Shown here: piece after piece, positions 8,766 through 17,416 of the stretch | Layout: the number at the start of each line of letters is the position of its first letter | How positions within the stretch are numbered: position 1 is the stretch's first letter | Notes under the pieces: generated by a model | What the model saw: the letters and a program-made list of their open reading frames with translations, nothing else | Databases searched by the model: none | What the model was told of the DNA's origin: nothing | Position numbers and translations under genes: made by a program | Origin: JAXDMU01 sp963762435 | GTDB lineage: Bacteria > Pseudomonadota > Alphaproteobacteria > ATCC43930 > CGMCC-115725 | Length of the DNA: 64,000 bases | Direction of reading: 5' to 3' | Assembly: GCA_963762435.1 (NCBI GenBank) | Contig: CAVXLN010000017.1 | Location: forward strand, 62,001-126,000

Positions 8766-10253
8766 ATGAAAATGCCGACGCCAGATGCGGCGATTCTGTT
8801 GCGGCGCCATGAGATCGCTGACGCGCTGCGGCGCATGCTCCCGGAAGAATCGGTCATCGAGGACGAGATCGAGCGGCGCGTCTTCGAAAGCGACGGGCTG
8901 ACCGCCTATCGCGAGCTGCCGCTGGTCGTGGCGCTGCCGTCGAGCACGGCGGAAGTGTCAGCCGTGCTGGCCTATTGCCAGGCCGAGGGCATCAAGATCG
9001 TGCCGCGGGGTGCGGGTACCTCGCTCTCGGGCGGCGCCCTGCCGCTCGCCGATGGCATAACGCTCGGCCTTTCGAAGCTCAACAATGTGCTCGAGATCGA
9101 CTATCCCAATCGCTGCGTGGTCGTGCAGCCGGGTGTCACCAATCTCGGCATCACCCGTGCCGTCGAGGCCGACGGGTTCTATTACGCGCCCGACCCGTCG
9201 AGCCAGATCGCCTGCACCATCGGCGGCAATGTCGCCGAGAATTCGGGCGGCGTGCACTGCCTGAAATACGGGCTGACCACCAACAACGTGCTCGGCATCG
9301 AGATGGTGCTGATGAATGGCGAGGTGATCCGGCTCGGCGGCAAGCATCTCGATGCCGGCGGCTACGATCTCCTCGGCGTGATGGTGGGCTCCGAAGGGCT
9401 GCTCGGAATCGTCACCGAGGTCACGGTCCGCATCCTGCCGCGGCCGGCGGGCTTGCGCGCGGTGCTGATGGGTTTCCCATCCAGCGAGACGGGCGGCGAT
9501 TGCGTCGGTGCCATCATCGCGTCCGGCATCATCCCGGCCGGCATGGAGATGATGGACCGGCCGGCGATCCATGCGGCCGAGGCCTTTGTCCATGCCGGCT
9601 ACCCGCTCGATGTCGAAGCGCTGCTGATCGTGGAGATCGACGGGCCGGAGGTCGAGATCGACCATCTCATCGCGCGTGTCGAGGAGATCGCGCGCGGTTG
9701 CGGCGCGGTCTATTGCCGGATCAGCCAGAACGAGACCGAGCGGCTGGCCTTCTGGGCCGGGCGCAAGGCGGCCTTCCCGGCGGTCGGCCGGATCTCGCCG
9801 GACTATTACTGCATGGACGGCACCATCCCGCGCCGCGCCTTGCCGCTGGTGCTGAACCGGATGGCCGAGATGTCCGAGAAGTACGGGCTGCGCGTCGCCA
9901 ATGTGTTCCATGCCGGCGACGGCAATCTGCATCCGCTCATCCTCTATGATGCCAACAAGCCGGGCGAGCTCGATCGCGCCGAGGCGTTCGGGTCGGACAT
10001 CCTGACGCTCTGCGTCGAGGTCGGCGGCGTCCTGACCGGCGAGCATGGCGTCGGCGTCGAGAAGCGCGACCTCATGCCGGTGATGTTCAACGAGGCCGAT
10101 CTCGATCAGCAGATGCGCCTGAAATGCGCCTTCGATCCGGAGCAGCTGCTCAATCCGGGCAAGGTGTTCCCGCAGCTCCGACGCTGTGCCGAGCTCGGGC
10201 GCGTGCACATCCACCATGGTGCCACGCGCTTCCCCGACCTGCCGCGGTTCTGA
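8766..10253 (+). CDS. glcD: glycolate oxidase FAD subunit GlcD
   Basis: 495 aa, the normal length for GlcD. The N-terminal FAD-binding_4 domain shows PRGAGTSLSGGALPLADG and later GGNVAENSGGVHCLKYG. The C-terminal FAD-oxidase domain has NVFHAGDGNLHPLILYD and the closing GGVLTGEHGVGVEKRDLM. The enzyme oxidises glycolate (or D-lactate) to glyoxylate at the inner membrane and passes electrons towards quinone together with GlcE and GlcF. It is the first gene of the run glcD-glcE-glcF-CoA transferase, with gaps of 4, 3 and -4 bp, so one transcript is likely. A 157-bp gap upstream must hold the promoter. Confidence 0.95.
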   Translation: MKMPTPDAAILLRRHEIADALRRMLPEESVIEDEIERRVFESDGLTAYRELPLVVALPSSTAEVSAVLAYCQAEGIKIVPRGAGTSLSGGALPLADGITLGLSKLNNVLEIDYPNRCVVVQPGVTNLGITRAVEADGFYYAPDPSSQIACTIGGNVAENSGGVHCLKYGLTTNNVLGIEMVLMNGEVIRLGGKHLDAGGYDLLGVMVGSEGLLGIVTEVTVRILPRPAGLRAVLMGFPSSETGGDCVGAIIASGIIPAGMEMMDRPAIHAAEAFVHAGYPLDVEALLIVEIDGPEVEIDHLIARVEEIARGCGAVYCRISQNETERLAFWAGRKAAFPAVGRISPDYYCMDGTIPRRALPLVLNRMAEMSEKYGLRVANVFHAGDGNLHPLILYDANKPGELDRAEAFGSDILTLCVEVGGVLTGEHGVGVEKRDLMPVMFNEADLDQQMRLKCAFDPEQLLNPGKVFPQLRRCAELGRVHIHHGATRFPDLPRF

Positions 10254-10257
10254 GCCC

Positions 10258-11448
10258 ATGGATACGATCAGGCCGCCCGACGCGGCGGCGCTCGTCGATA
10301 CTGTCGCCTGGGCGGTTGCCAACAAGACGCCGCTCGAGCTGATCGGGCGCGGCACCAAACGGGCGCTCGGCCGGCCGGTCCAGGCCGCCCATCTGCTCGA
10401 TGTCAGCGGCTTTTCCGGCATCTTCTCCTACGAGCCGGGCGAGTTGGTGCTCACCGCTGGCGCCGGTACGCCGCTCGCCGAGATCGAGGCGGCGCTCGAG
10501 GCGGCCAATCAGCATTTCGCGTTCGAGCCGCCGGATTACGGCCGGCTCCTGGGTGGCGAGCCGGGCGGCCAGAGCATCGGCGGCGTGGTGGCGAGCAATC
10601 TCGCCGGTCCGCGCCGCTTGACTGCGGGGGCGGGGCGCGACCATCTCCTGGGCTTCGCCGCCGTCAGCGGGCGCGGCGAAGCGTTCAAATCCGGCGGCAA
10701 GGTCGTCAAGAATGTCACCGGCTATGATCTTTCGAAGCTCGTCAGCGGCTCCTGGGGCACGCTCGCCGTCTTGACCGAGGTCTCGCTCAAGGTGCTGCCG
10801 CGGCCGGAGACGGTCATGACGATGCTGCTGCGCGGCCTGAAGCCGGCGGAGGCGGTAGCATGCATGAGCCGGGCGCTCGGCAGCGCCCACGATGTGAGTG
10901 CGGCTGCCTGGCTGCCCGGGGGGCTGATCGCGTCGACCGGCCTCGCCGGTTCCGGCTCGGTGACGGCGCTGCGGCTCGAAGGGCCGCCGCCCTCGGTGGC
11001 CTTCCGGGCGAATGCGGTAGCCGCCCTCTTCGGTGGCGCCGAACGGCTGGAAGGGTCGGCGTCAACTGGGTTCTGGCAGGCTGTGCGCGATGTCGAGCCG
11101 CTGGCGGACGAGCAGATGCGGCAGATCTGGAAGATCTCGGTGCCGCCGATGGCAGGGGCCGCGATCCTTTCAGCCTATCCCAAGGATGACGGGTTCCTCG
11201 ATTGGGCCGGCGGGCTCGTCTGGCTCGCCTTGCCGCCGACGCCCGATGCCGGGGCGGAGAGGCTCCGGGCGCTGGTGGCGGCCCATGGCGGCCACGCGAC
11301 ACTCATCCGCGCCGATGCGGCGACCCGTGCCGCCGTCGCGGTGTTCGAGCCGGGGGCGGCACCGCTGGCCGCCCTGGCACAGCGGGTCAAGCACGTGTTC
11401 GATCCCGAGGGGATTCTCAATCCCGGTCGGCTCCAAGCGGGGCTCTAG
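10258..11448 (+). CDS. glcE: glycolate oxidase subunit GlcE
   Basis: 396 aa. It has an FAD-binding_4 domain with LELIGRGTKRALGRP and later GGKVVKNVTGYDLSKLVSGSWG, both typical of GlcE, and ends with a short C-terminal segment containing FDPEGILNPGRL. The ATG at 10258 lies 4 bp after the glcD stop. An in-frame Met at 10186 lies inside glcD and is less likely. GlcE is a second FAD-type subunit of the GlcDEF complex and is needed for glycolate oxidation. Position and spacing in the glc operon support the call. Confidence 0.93.
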   Translation: MDTIRPPDAAALVDTVAWAVANKTPLELIGRGTKRALGRPVQAAHLLDVSGFSGIFSYEPGELVLTAGAGTPLAEIEAALEAANQHFAFEPPDYGRLLGGEPGGQSIGGVVASNLAGPRRLTAGAGRDHLLGFAAVSGRGEAFKSGGKVVKNVTGYDLSKLVSGSWGTLAVLTEVSLKVLPRPETVMTMLLRGLKPAEAVACMSRALGSAHDVSAAAWLPGGLIASTGLAGSGSVTALRLEGPPPSVAFRANAVAALFGGAERLEGSASTGFWQAVRDVEPLADEQMRQIWKISVPPMAGAAILSAYPKDDGFLDWAGGLVWLALPPTPDAGAERLRALVAAHGGHATLIRADAATRAAVAVFEPGAAPLAALAQRVKHVFDPEGILNPGRLQAGL

Positions 11449-11451
11449 CGC

Positions 11452-12750
11452 ATGCAGACCAATTTCACGGCGACCCAGCTGGCCGATCCGGATACGCGGG
11501 AATCCGAGAAGATCCTGCGCGCCTGCGTTCATTGCGGCTTCTGCACGGCGACCTGTCCGACATATGTCCTGCTCGGCGACGAGCTCGACAGTCCGCGCGG
11601 GCGGATCTACCTGATCAAGGACATGCTGGAGCACGACCGGCCGGCGACGGAAAAGGTCGTGAAGCACATCGATCGCTGCCTCTCCTGCCTCAGCTGCATG
11701 ACGACCTGCCCGTCGGGCGTCAATTACATGCATCTGGTCGATCATGCCCGCGCCCATATCGAGAAGACCTATGTCCGGCCCTGGCCCGACCGGATGCTGC
11801 GGGCGCTTCTGGCCTGGGTGCTGCCGAACCCGACGCTGTTCCGTATCAGCCTCGTCGCCGCCTGGTTCGGCCGGCCGTTCCGGCATCTGTTGCCGAAGCA
11901 GATGCGCACCATGCTGACGCTCGCACCCGAGCATCTGCCGGCACCCTCCCATGTCGACCGGCCACAGATGTTTCCGGCCGAGGGGCCGCGGCGCAAACGC
12001 GTGGCGCTTCTGAATGGCTGCGCGCAGCAGGTGCTGGCGCCCAATATCAACGAGGCGACGGTCCGGCTTCTGACCCGGCACGGCTGCGATGTCGTGGTGG
12101 CCCAGGGGGCGGGCTGCTGCGGCGCGCTCACCCACCATATGGGCAAGGAGGCGATCGCCTTCGCCCAGGCCAAGGCCAATATCGACGCCTGGAGCCGCGA
12201 GCTCGACGGCGCCGGCCTCGACGCGGTCGTCATCAACACCTCGGGCTGTGGCACGACGGTCAAGGATTACGGCTTCATGCTGCGCGAGGATCCGGCCTAT
12301 GCCGAGCGCGCCGCCAAGATCTCGTCGCTTGCCCGCGATGTCAGCGAGGTGATGGCCGAGCTTGGCCTTGCCAAGCCGGCGATCCCTGGCGGCCTCACCG
12401 TGGCCTACCATTCCGCCTGCTCGCTGCAGCATGGCCAGCGCGTGCGCACGGAGCCGTCGTCACTGCTCAGGGCCGCCGGCTTCACGGTGCGCGACATCCC
12501 GAACGGCCATCTCTGCTGCGGTTCGGCCGGCACCTACAATCTGCTGCAGCCCGAGCTGGCCGGGCGGCTCCGAACCGCCAAGGTCGCGGCGATCGAGAGC
12601 ACCAAGCCCGATCTCGTGGCGGCCGGCAATATCGGCTGCATCACGCAGATAGCGGGCGGCACCGATCTGCCGGTCGTGCACACAGTCGAGCTGCTCGATT
12701 GGGCGACCGGCGGCCCAATGCCCGCGCCGCTGGCTCGCCTGCACGCATGA
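11452..12750 (+). CDS. glcF: glycolate oxidase iron-sulfur subunit GlcF
   Basis: 432 aa. Two 4Fe-4S motifs are plain near the N-terminus: CVHCGFCTATCPTY and CLSCLSCMTTCPSG. Two CCG (cysteine-rich) domains follow, with GCCGALTHHMG and CCGSAGTYNLLQPELA. This is the complete GlcF layout, and the protein carries electrons from GlcD/GlcE to the membrane quinone pool. The gene starts 3 bp after glcE and its TGA overlaps the ATG of the CoA-transferase gene (ATGA), so translation of the two is probably coupled. Confidence 0.95.
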   Translation: MQTNFTATQLADPDTRESEKILRACVHCGFCTATCPTYVLLGDELDSPRGRIYLIKDMLEHDRPATEKVVKHIDRCLSCLSCMTTCPSGVNYMHLVDHARAHIEKTYVRPWPDRMLRALLAWVLPNPTLFRISLVAAWFGRPFRHLLPKQMRTMLTLAPEHLPAPSHVDRPQMFPAEGPRRKRVALLNGCAQQVLAPNINEATVRLLTRHGCDVVVAQGAGCCGALTHHMGKEAIAFAQAKANIDAWSRELDGAGLDAVVINTSGCGTTVKDYGFMLREDPAYAERAAKISSLARDVSEVMAELGLAKPAIPGGLTVAYHSACSLQHGQRVRTEPSSLLRAAGFTVRDIPNGHLCCGSAGTYNLLQPELAGRLRTAKVAAIESTKPDLVAAGNIGCITQIAGGTDLPVVHTVELLDWATGGPMPAPLARLHA

Positions 12751-13970
12751 CGAACAAGGCGGGCCCGCTCGCGGGCATCCGCATCCTTGACATGACCGCG
12801 GTCGTGCTGGGGCCGGTCGCAACTCAGATCCTGGGCGATTACGGCGCCGAGGTGATCAAGGTCGAGGCGCCGGAAGGCGATCTCATGCGCGCCAACGGCG
12901 TCTCGCTGCATCCAGGCATGAGCTCGATCTTCCTGGCGATCAACCGCAACAAGCGCTCGCTGGCACTCGACCTCAAGCGGCCCGAAGGCAAGGCCATGCT
13001 CGAGCGCCTGATCCCGACCGTCGATGTGCTGGTCCATAATATGCGGGTGAGTGCGGTCGAGCGGCTGGGCTTCGGCTATGACGCGGTCGCCGCATTCAAT
13101 CCGCGCATCGTCTACTGCGCAGCCCCGGGCTTCGGCCAGGACGGGCCGGATCGCGACAAGCCGGCGTTCGACGACATCATCCAGGCGGCCTGCGGCTTGG
13201 CATCGGTCATGAGCATCGGGCGCGCGGCACCCGACTATGCACCGACGCTCGTCGCCGACAAGACCACCGGCATGGCGGTCGTCAATGCCGTGCTGGCCGG
13301 ACTCTTCCATCGCGAGCGCACCGGCGAGGGCCAGTATATCGAAGTGCCGATGCTCGAGACCATGACGGCCTTCCTCCTGGCCGAGCATCTGGGTGGCCTG
13401 ACCTTTCCGGACGCCGATCTGCCGCCGGAAAAGGCCAAGGCCGGCTATGCCAGGCTGCTGGGTGCCGGGCGCAAGCCGGCGCCCACGACCGACGGCTATA
13501 TCGCCATGCTGCCCTATACGGGCGAGCAATGGCTCGCCTTCTTCACAGCGGCGGGTCGGCCGGACCTGGCAGAGCGGCTGGGCGTCGCCGATCGGCAGGC
13601 GCGCAATGCCAACATCGCCGCGATCTATCGCACCATGGCCGAGCTGACGGCCACGCGCTCGACCGCGGAGTGGATGGCGATCTGTGCCGAGGCCGATATT
13701 CCGGCGACGCCGATCGTGCCGCTCGACGAGCTGCCGCGGCATCCGCATCTCGCAGCGGTTGGCATGTTCGAGCGGACGGAGCATCCGACCGAGGGGCCGA
13801 TGGTCCAGATCCGGCCGCCGACCCGTTTTTCCGCGAGTCCGGCGTCGATGCGGCGGCCGGCGCCGCTGCTCGGCCAGCATTCGGCCGAGATCCTGCGCGA
13901 GCTGGGCTATGCCGAAAGCGAGATCGCCGGTTTCGTTGCAGCCGGTGTCGTCCGCGTGAGTGAGGCATGA
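12747..13970 (+). CDS. CaiB/BaiF-family (class III) CoA-transferase
   Basis: 407 aa. The N-terminal signature ILDMTAVVLGPVATQILGDY with GAEVIKVEAPEGD is diagnostic of CaiB/BaiF (family III) transferases. The region AAPGFGQDGPDRDKPAFDD followed by IIQAACGL contains the conserved Asp used for the acyl-enzyme intermediate. Family members move CoA between carboxylic acids such as oxalate, formate, succinate and carnitine. The ATGA overlap with glcF points to a linked substrate, perhaps a C2 acid such as glyoxylate or oxalate, but that is inference. The frame remains open far upstream only because of antisense GC bias inside glcF. Confidence 0.9.
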   Translation: MTNKAGPLAGIRILDMTAVVLGPVATQILGDYGAEVIKVEAPEGDLMRANGVSLHPGMSSIFLAINRNKRSLALDLKRPEGKAMLERLIPTVDVLVHNMRVSAVERLGFGYDAVAAFNPRIVYCAAPGFGQDGPDRDKPAFDDIIQAACGLASVMSIGRAAPDYAPTLVADKTTGMAVVNAVLAGLFHRERTGEGQYIEVPMLETMTAFLLAEHLGGLTFPDADLPPEKAKAGYARLLGAGRKPAPTTDGYIAMLPYTGEQWLAFFTAAGRPDLAERLGVADRQARNANIAAIYRTMAELTATRSTAEWMAICAEADIPATPIVPLDELPRHPHLAAVGMFERTEHPTEGPMVQIRPPTRFSASPASMRRPAPLLGQHSAEILRELGYAESEIAGFVAAGVVRVSEA

Positions 13971-14357
13971 CGGAGCACCGGCGGACCGGGCAAGTCGTCC
14001 CGGACGGGTTGTGAGCTCTCTTCCCAAAAGAAACGAGTGCGGCAAGGTCAGTTCATCACCATCCGGACTTGAACGGAAATGTCATAGAAGAATCGAACGC
14101 AGAAGCCAGCTCAACGTCGGGTTTTCCTGCGCATACCAAGGACCCGATCGGTTGTAAAATAGTGCCGTGACCTAGTAACTGACTGTGCGTTCGAAAAGTG
14201 AACTCGCTGATTCAGGCATTATTTGGCGCGATCGGAAGTGATTGGCGCCTCGCGATGCGGCTACTCGGCCTCGGCGTCATCAATCTGTCGCAAAGCGCCT
14301 GCTAGGCTGCCGCGCGGCCGAGGCGATCGGCCATCAATTCGACAATTGGGGGGTTCG
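13971..14357 (+). other. 387-bp non-coding gap before the phospholipase gene
   Basis: The stretch is less GC-rich than its neighbours, especially 14030-14220, and no convincing reading frame or RNA gene is visible. Its 3' part carries the PhoB-box-like promoter described separately. The front half probably holds the end of the glc transcript, but I see no clear terminator hairpin. Confidence 0.6.
14274..14308 (+). promoter_or_regulatory. PhoB box with spaced -10 element
   Basis: Bases 14274-14291 read GCGTCATCAATCTGTCGC. They match 14 of 18 positions of the classical Pho box (two CTGTCAT-type repeats separated by four A/T-rich bases). Eleven bases later comes TAGGCT (14303-14308), a plausible -10 hexamer at the spacing PhoB-dependent promoters use. 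The gene that follows 49 bp downstream encodes a secreted phospholipase C/acid phosphatase-family protein, a typical Pho regulon member. The match is seen in sequence and regulation is inferred. Confidence 0.55.
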
Positions 14358-15995
14358 ATGAACGTTAAGCGCTGGATCGGCGCCGCGCTCGCGGCAGCCG
14401 TGATCGGGTTATGCGGCGAAGCCGGCACGGCTTCGGCGTTTGAAGGGACGGCAACGCCGATCGGCCATGTCGTCGTGATCTTCCAGGAGAACAACGCCTT
14501 CGATCACTATTTCGGCTCATATCCCTTCGCCGAGAATCCGCCGGGCGAGACGCCGTTCTTTGCCGAGCCGGGCACGCCCACCGTCAATGGGCTGATCGGG
14601 CCGCTGCTCGACCACAATCCGAACGTGCTCACGGTCAATGCCCAGGACCAGACGGTACCGCCGGCACCGCTCAACCCGTTCCGCCTCGACCCCAAGGTCA
14701 ACAATGTCACATGCGACAACGACAATGCCTATGACGTCGAGCAGGAGGCTTATGACCACGGCCTGGGCGATCAGTTCCAGCTGACCAGCGCCACGCCGGG
14801 GCCGGCCACGCCCGCGGCCCCGCCGGTCCAGGCGACACCGCCGTGCCAGCCGGGCCTGTCGATGGGCTATTATGACGGCAACACGGTGACGGCGCTCTGG
14901 AACTACGCGCAGAACTTCGCCATGAGCGACGCCTTCTTCGACGCCGAGTTCGGCACGACCGTGATGGGCCATATCAACCTCATCTCGGGCCAGACACATC
15001 AGGCCGGGCTTGCCGCCGGCGGCAGCGCCGATGTCGCGAAGAAGGTGACCCACGGCACCATCATCGCCAACATCAACCCCGACCATTCGCTCGACGATTG
15101 CATCACCACCGCCTCGTCGGGGACTATCAAGATGACCGGCCACAATGTCGGCGACCTCTTGAACAAGGCCAGCGTCACCTGGGGCTGGTTCTATGCCGAT
15201 TTCGGGCCGGCGACGCCCGCTGCACCCGGCGTGCCGGCGACCTGCACCGACCTCTATGACGCGCATTACGACCCGTTCAACTACTACCCGCAGACGGCGA
15301 ACCCGCATCACCTGCCGCCGACCTCGCTGCCGATGGTCGGGCGCCAGGGCGACCAGGCCAATCACCAATATACGCTGCAGACCTTCTTCAACGCCGCCGC
15401 GGCCGGCCATATGCCGGCGGTCAGTTTCCTCAAGGCGCCGTTCATGCAGAACGGCCACCCGCAGAAGTCCGACCCGCTCGACGAGCAGACCTTCCTCGTC
15501 GACACGATCAATGCGCTGCAGCGCATGCCGGAATGGCGCGACATGGCGATCATCATCGCCTATGACGATTCGGACGGCTGGTACGACCATGTCATGCCGC
15601 CGATCGTCAACCAGTCGAACGATCCCGCCCTCGACCATATCTGCGGCCAGACCCCGATGGCGCAGCCCTTCCCGGCGACCGCCTTCAACGACCGCTGCGG
15701 CTATGGTTCGCGCCTGCCGATGCTGTTGATCTCGCCCTATGCCAAGCGGAACTATGTCGATCACACCACGACCGACACGACCTCGATCCTGCGCTTCATC
15801 GAGGATAATTGGCATCTCGGCCGGATCGACGATCTCGACCATCCGGGCGGCACGCCGGCCGGGCAGGGCTCGTTCGACCAGCTCGCCGGTCCGATCGACA
15901 TGATGTTCGATTTCGAGCGGCCGAACTTCTTCCCGTTGTTCCTGAACGACAAGAACGGCACGGTCGTGTTCCCGCGCCCGAACGGCCTGTTCTGA
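14358..15995 (+). CDS. secreted phosphoesterase (phospholipase C / AcpA acid phosphatase family)
   Basis: 545 aa from the ATG at 14358, which starts a clear signal peptide (WIGAALAAAVIGLCGEAGTA, cleavage near ASA-FEG). The in-frame extension to 14223 has no signal sequence and was rejected. The mature protein opens with HVVVIFQENNAFDHYFGSYP, the conserved metal and active-site start of the phosphoesterase family (PF04185). It continues with MGHINLISGQTHQ and IIIAYDDSDGWYDHVMPP, a second metal-binding region. The family releases phosphate from phospholipids or phosphomonoesters outside the cytoplasm. The Pho-box-like promoter upstream and the strong terminator downstream make this a single-gene unit tied to phosphate scavenging. 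Confidence 0.88.
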   Translation: MNVKRWIGAALAAAVIGLCGEAGTASAFEGTATPIGHVVVIFQENNAFDHYFGSYPFAENPPGETPFFAEPGTPTVNGLIGPLLDHNPNVLTVNAQDQTVPPAPLNPFRLDPKVNNVTCDNDNAYDVEQEAYDHGLGDQFQLTSATPGPATPAAPPVQATPPCQPGLSMGYYDGNTVTALWNYAQNFAMSDAFFDAEFGTTVMGHINLISGQTHQAGLAAGGSADVAKKVTHGTIIANINPDHSLDDCITTASSGTIKMTGHNVGDLLNKASVTWGWFYADFGPATPAAPGVPATCTDLYDAHYDPFNYYPQTANPHHLPPTSLPMVGRQGDQANHQYTLQTFFNAAAAGHMPAVSFLKAPFMQNGHPQKSDPLDEQTFLVDTINALQRMPEWRDMAIIIAYDDSDGWYDHVMPPIVNQSNDPALDHICGQTPMAQPFPATAFNDRCGYGSRLPMLLISPYAKRNYVDHTTTDTTSILRFIEDNWHLGRIDDLDHPGGTPAGQGSFDQLAGPIDMMFDFERPNFFPLFLNDKNGTVVFPRPNGLF

Positions 15996-16003
15996 TGCTT
16001 GAG

Positions 16004-16035
16004 AGGGCCGGCAGCCTCGCGCTGCCGGCCCTTTT
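16004..16035 (+). terminator. intrinsic terminator of the phosphoesterase gene
   Basis: A perfect 12-bp inverted repeat (arms 16004-16015 and 16021-16032, 5-base loop) of AGGGCCGGCAGC type ends in a short T run at 16032-16035. It starts 9 bp after the phosphoesterase stop codon. Confidence 0.85.
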
Positions 16036-16046
16036 GCTTCGGGTTA

Positions 16047-16694
16047 TCAGCGCTCGCTGCGGGTCCCGAGCTTGGGCAGCAGGAAGGAGGCGGCGATCGC
16101 CGCCAGCCCGATCAGCGTCGGGGTCAGCCAGTTCCAGCTGCCGGTCATCGCCTGGCTGCCGGCAGCGCCGACATCGACGAACAGCACCGTCGAGGGCAGA
16201 TTTCCGATGAAGGACCCAAAGGCATAGGCACCCAGCGAGATGCGGGTGAGCCCGAAGGCGTAATTGACCGGCGTGTGCGGCATGATCGGCAGCAGCCGGA
16301 CCAGCGCCACCGAACGCCAGCCGCCGCGCTCCAGCCGGTCCTGCAGCTGCGTCACCCAATCGACCCAGCGCTTGCCGTCGAGCCCGATCGGCGTGCCGCG
16401 CAGCTGGCGCGCGATCAGGAAGCCCGCGATCGAGCCGGCCATCGAGCCCAAGACCGCCAGCACGATGCCCCACCACAGGCCGAAGATGAGGCCGGCCGCG
16501 ATCGACAGGATGGTGCGCGGCACGAAGATCAGGCTGGCGACGATATGGGCGAGGATGAAGATCAGCGGCGCCCAAGGGTTGTTCGCGAGCAGCGCCTCGA
16601 TCTCGGCCGGCTGGAATCGCTCGCGGTTGAGCCACCAGGTGAGCGCGGCACCCAGGATGAGCGCCACCGCCAGCAGCCGCTGGCCGAGCTTCAC
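16047..16694 (-). CDS. TVP38/TMEM64 (VTT domain) membrane protein
   Basis: 215 aa with several membrane spans. The VTT/DedA-superfamily core is visible: FVPRTILSIAAGLIFGLWWG, a G-rich segment (GSMAGSIAGFLIARQL), then RLLPIMPHTPVNYAFGLTRI with a following YAFGSFIGNLP. Family members are inner-membrane proteins, and some move lipid carriers or phospholipids. The start codon overlaps the stop of the upstream glycosyltransferase gene (ATGA), so the pair is cotranscribed. This suggests a joint role in envelope glycolipid handling, which is inference. Confidence 0.88.
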   Translation of the reverse strand: MKLGQRLLAVALILGAALTWWLNRERFQPAEIEALLANNPWAPLIFILAHIVASLIFVPRTILSIAAGLIFGLWWGIVLAVLGSMAGSIAGFLIARQLRGTPIGLDGKRWVDWVTQLQDRLERGGWRSVALVRLLPIMPHTPVNYAFGLTRISLGAYAFGSFIGNLPSTVLFVDVGAAGSQAMTGSWNWLTPTLIGLAAIAASFLLPKLGTRSER

Positions 16695-17416
16695 GGCGCG
16701 CGCTCGTCAATAAGGATCGGCCGCTTCGCCCGGCGCTGCAGCCACATCACGCCGACGATGTCGGAGATGCCGACCCACAGCCGGTCGAAGGTGCCGTAAT
16801 TTGACTTGCCACGTTCGCGCGGCCGGTGATTGACCTTGACCGAGACGACCTCGCCGCCCGCGCGCAGCACCAGCGCCGGCAGGAAGCGGTGCATATGGTC
16901 GAAATAGGGCAATTCCAAGAAGGTCGCGCGCTCGAGGAGCTTGAGGCCGCAACCCGTATCCGGCGTCGCATCGCCCAACAGCCGCGCGCGGATGCCGTTG
17001 GCGAGGCGCGAGGAGATGCGCTTCACCGCACTGTCCTGGCGTCTGGCGCGCCAGCCGGCATAGAGCATGCGGGCACCTGGTGTTGCGGCCTGCGCGCGTT
17101 GCCACAGTGCGGGCAGATCGGCTGGATCGTTCTGACCGTCGCCGTCGAGTGTTGCGATCCATCGGCCGCGCGCGGCGCGCACGCCGGTCAAGACGGCGGT
17201 GCTCTGGCCGCAGCTCCCCTGATGCCGGATCAGGCGCAATGCCGAGTCACTCGCCTGCAGCGCCTGGATCCGGGCGGCCGTATCGTCCGTGCTGCCGTCA
17301 TCGACATAGATGATCTCGAATCCCACCACCGGATCGAGGGCCGCATGGATTTCGGCGACGAGCGGCGCAATGTTCAAGGCTTCGTTCCGGACCGGAATGA
17401 CGACGGAAAGCTCCAA
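16691..17416 (-). CDS. family 2 glycosyltransferase (DPM1/ArnC-like)
   Basis: 241 aa. It begins MELSVVIPVRNEALNIAPLV, followed by IIYVDDGSTDDTAARIQAL and IATLDGDGQNDPADLP, the DDGS and DGD metal-binding signatures of GT2 enzymes similar to dolichyl- or undecaprenyl-phosphate sugar transferases. No long hydrophobic C-terminal tail is present, so membrane attachment may depend on the VTT protein encoded next to it. It probably transfers a sugar from a nucleotide donor to a lipid carrier. The sugar is not readable. It is the first gene of a two-gene operon. Confidence 0.9.
   Translation of the reverse strand: MELSVVIPVRNEALNIAPLVAEIHAALDPVVGFEIIYVDDGSTDDTAARIQALQASDSALRLIRHQGSCGQSTAVLTGVRAARGRWIATLDGDGQNDPADLPALWQRAQAATPGARMLYAGWRARRQDSAVKRISSRLANGIRARLLGDATPDTGCGLKLLERATFLELPYFDHMHRFLPALVLRAGGEVVSVKVNHRPRERGKSNYGTFDRLWVGISDIVGVMWLQRRAKRPILIDERAP

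Noticed and set aside
11202..12746. 515-codon upstream extension of the CoA-transferase frame
   Set aside because: It is an out-of-frame shadow of glcE/glcF, and the real protein begins at the ATG overlapping the glcF stop.
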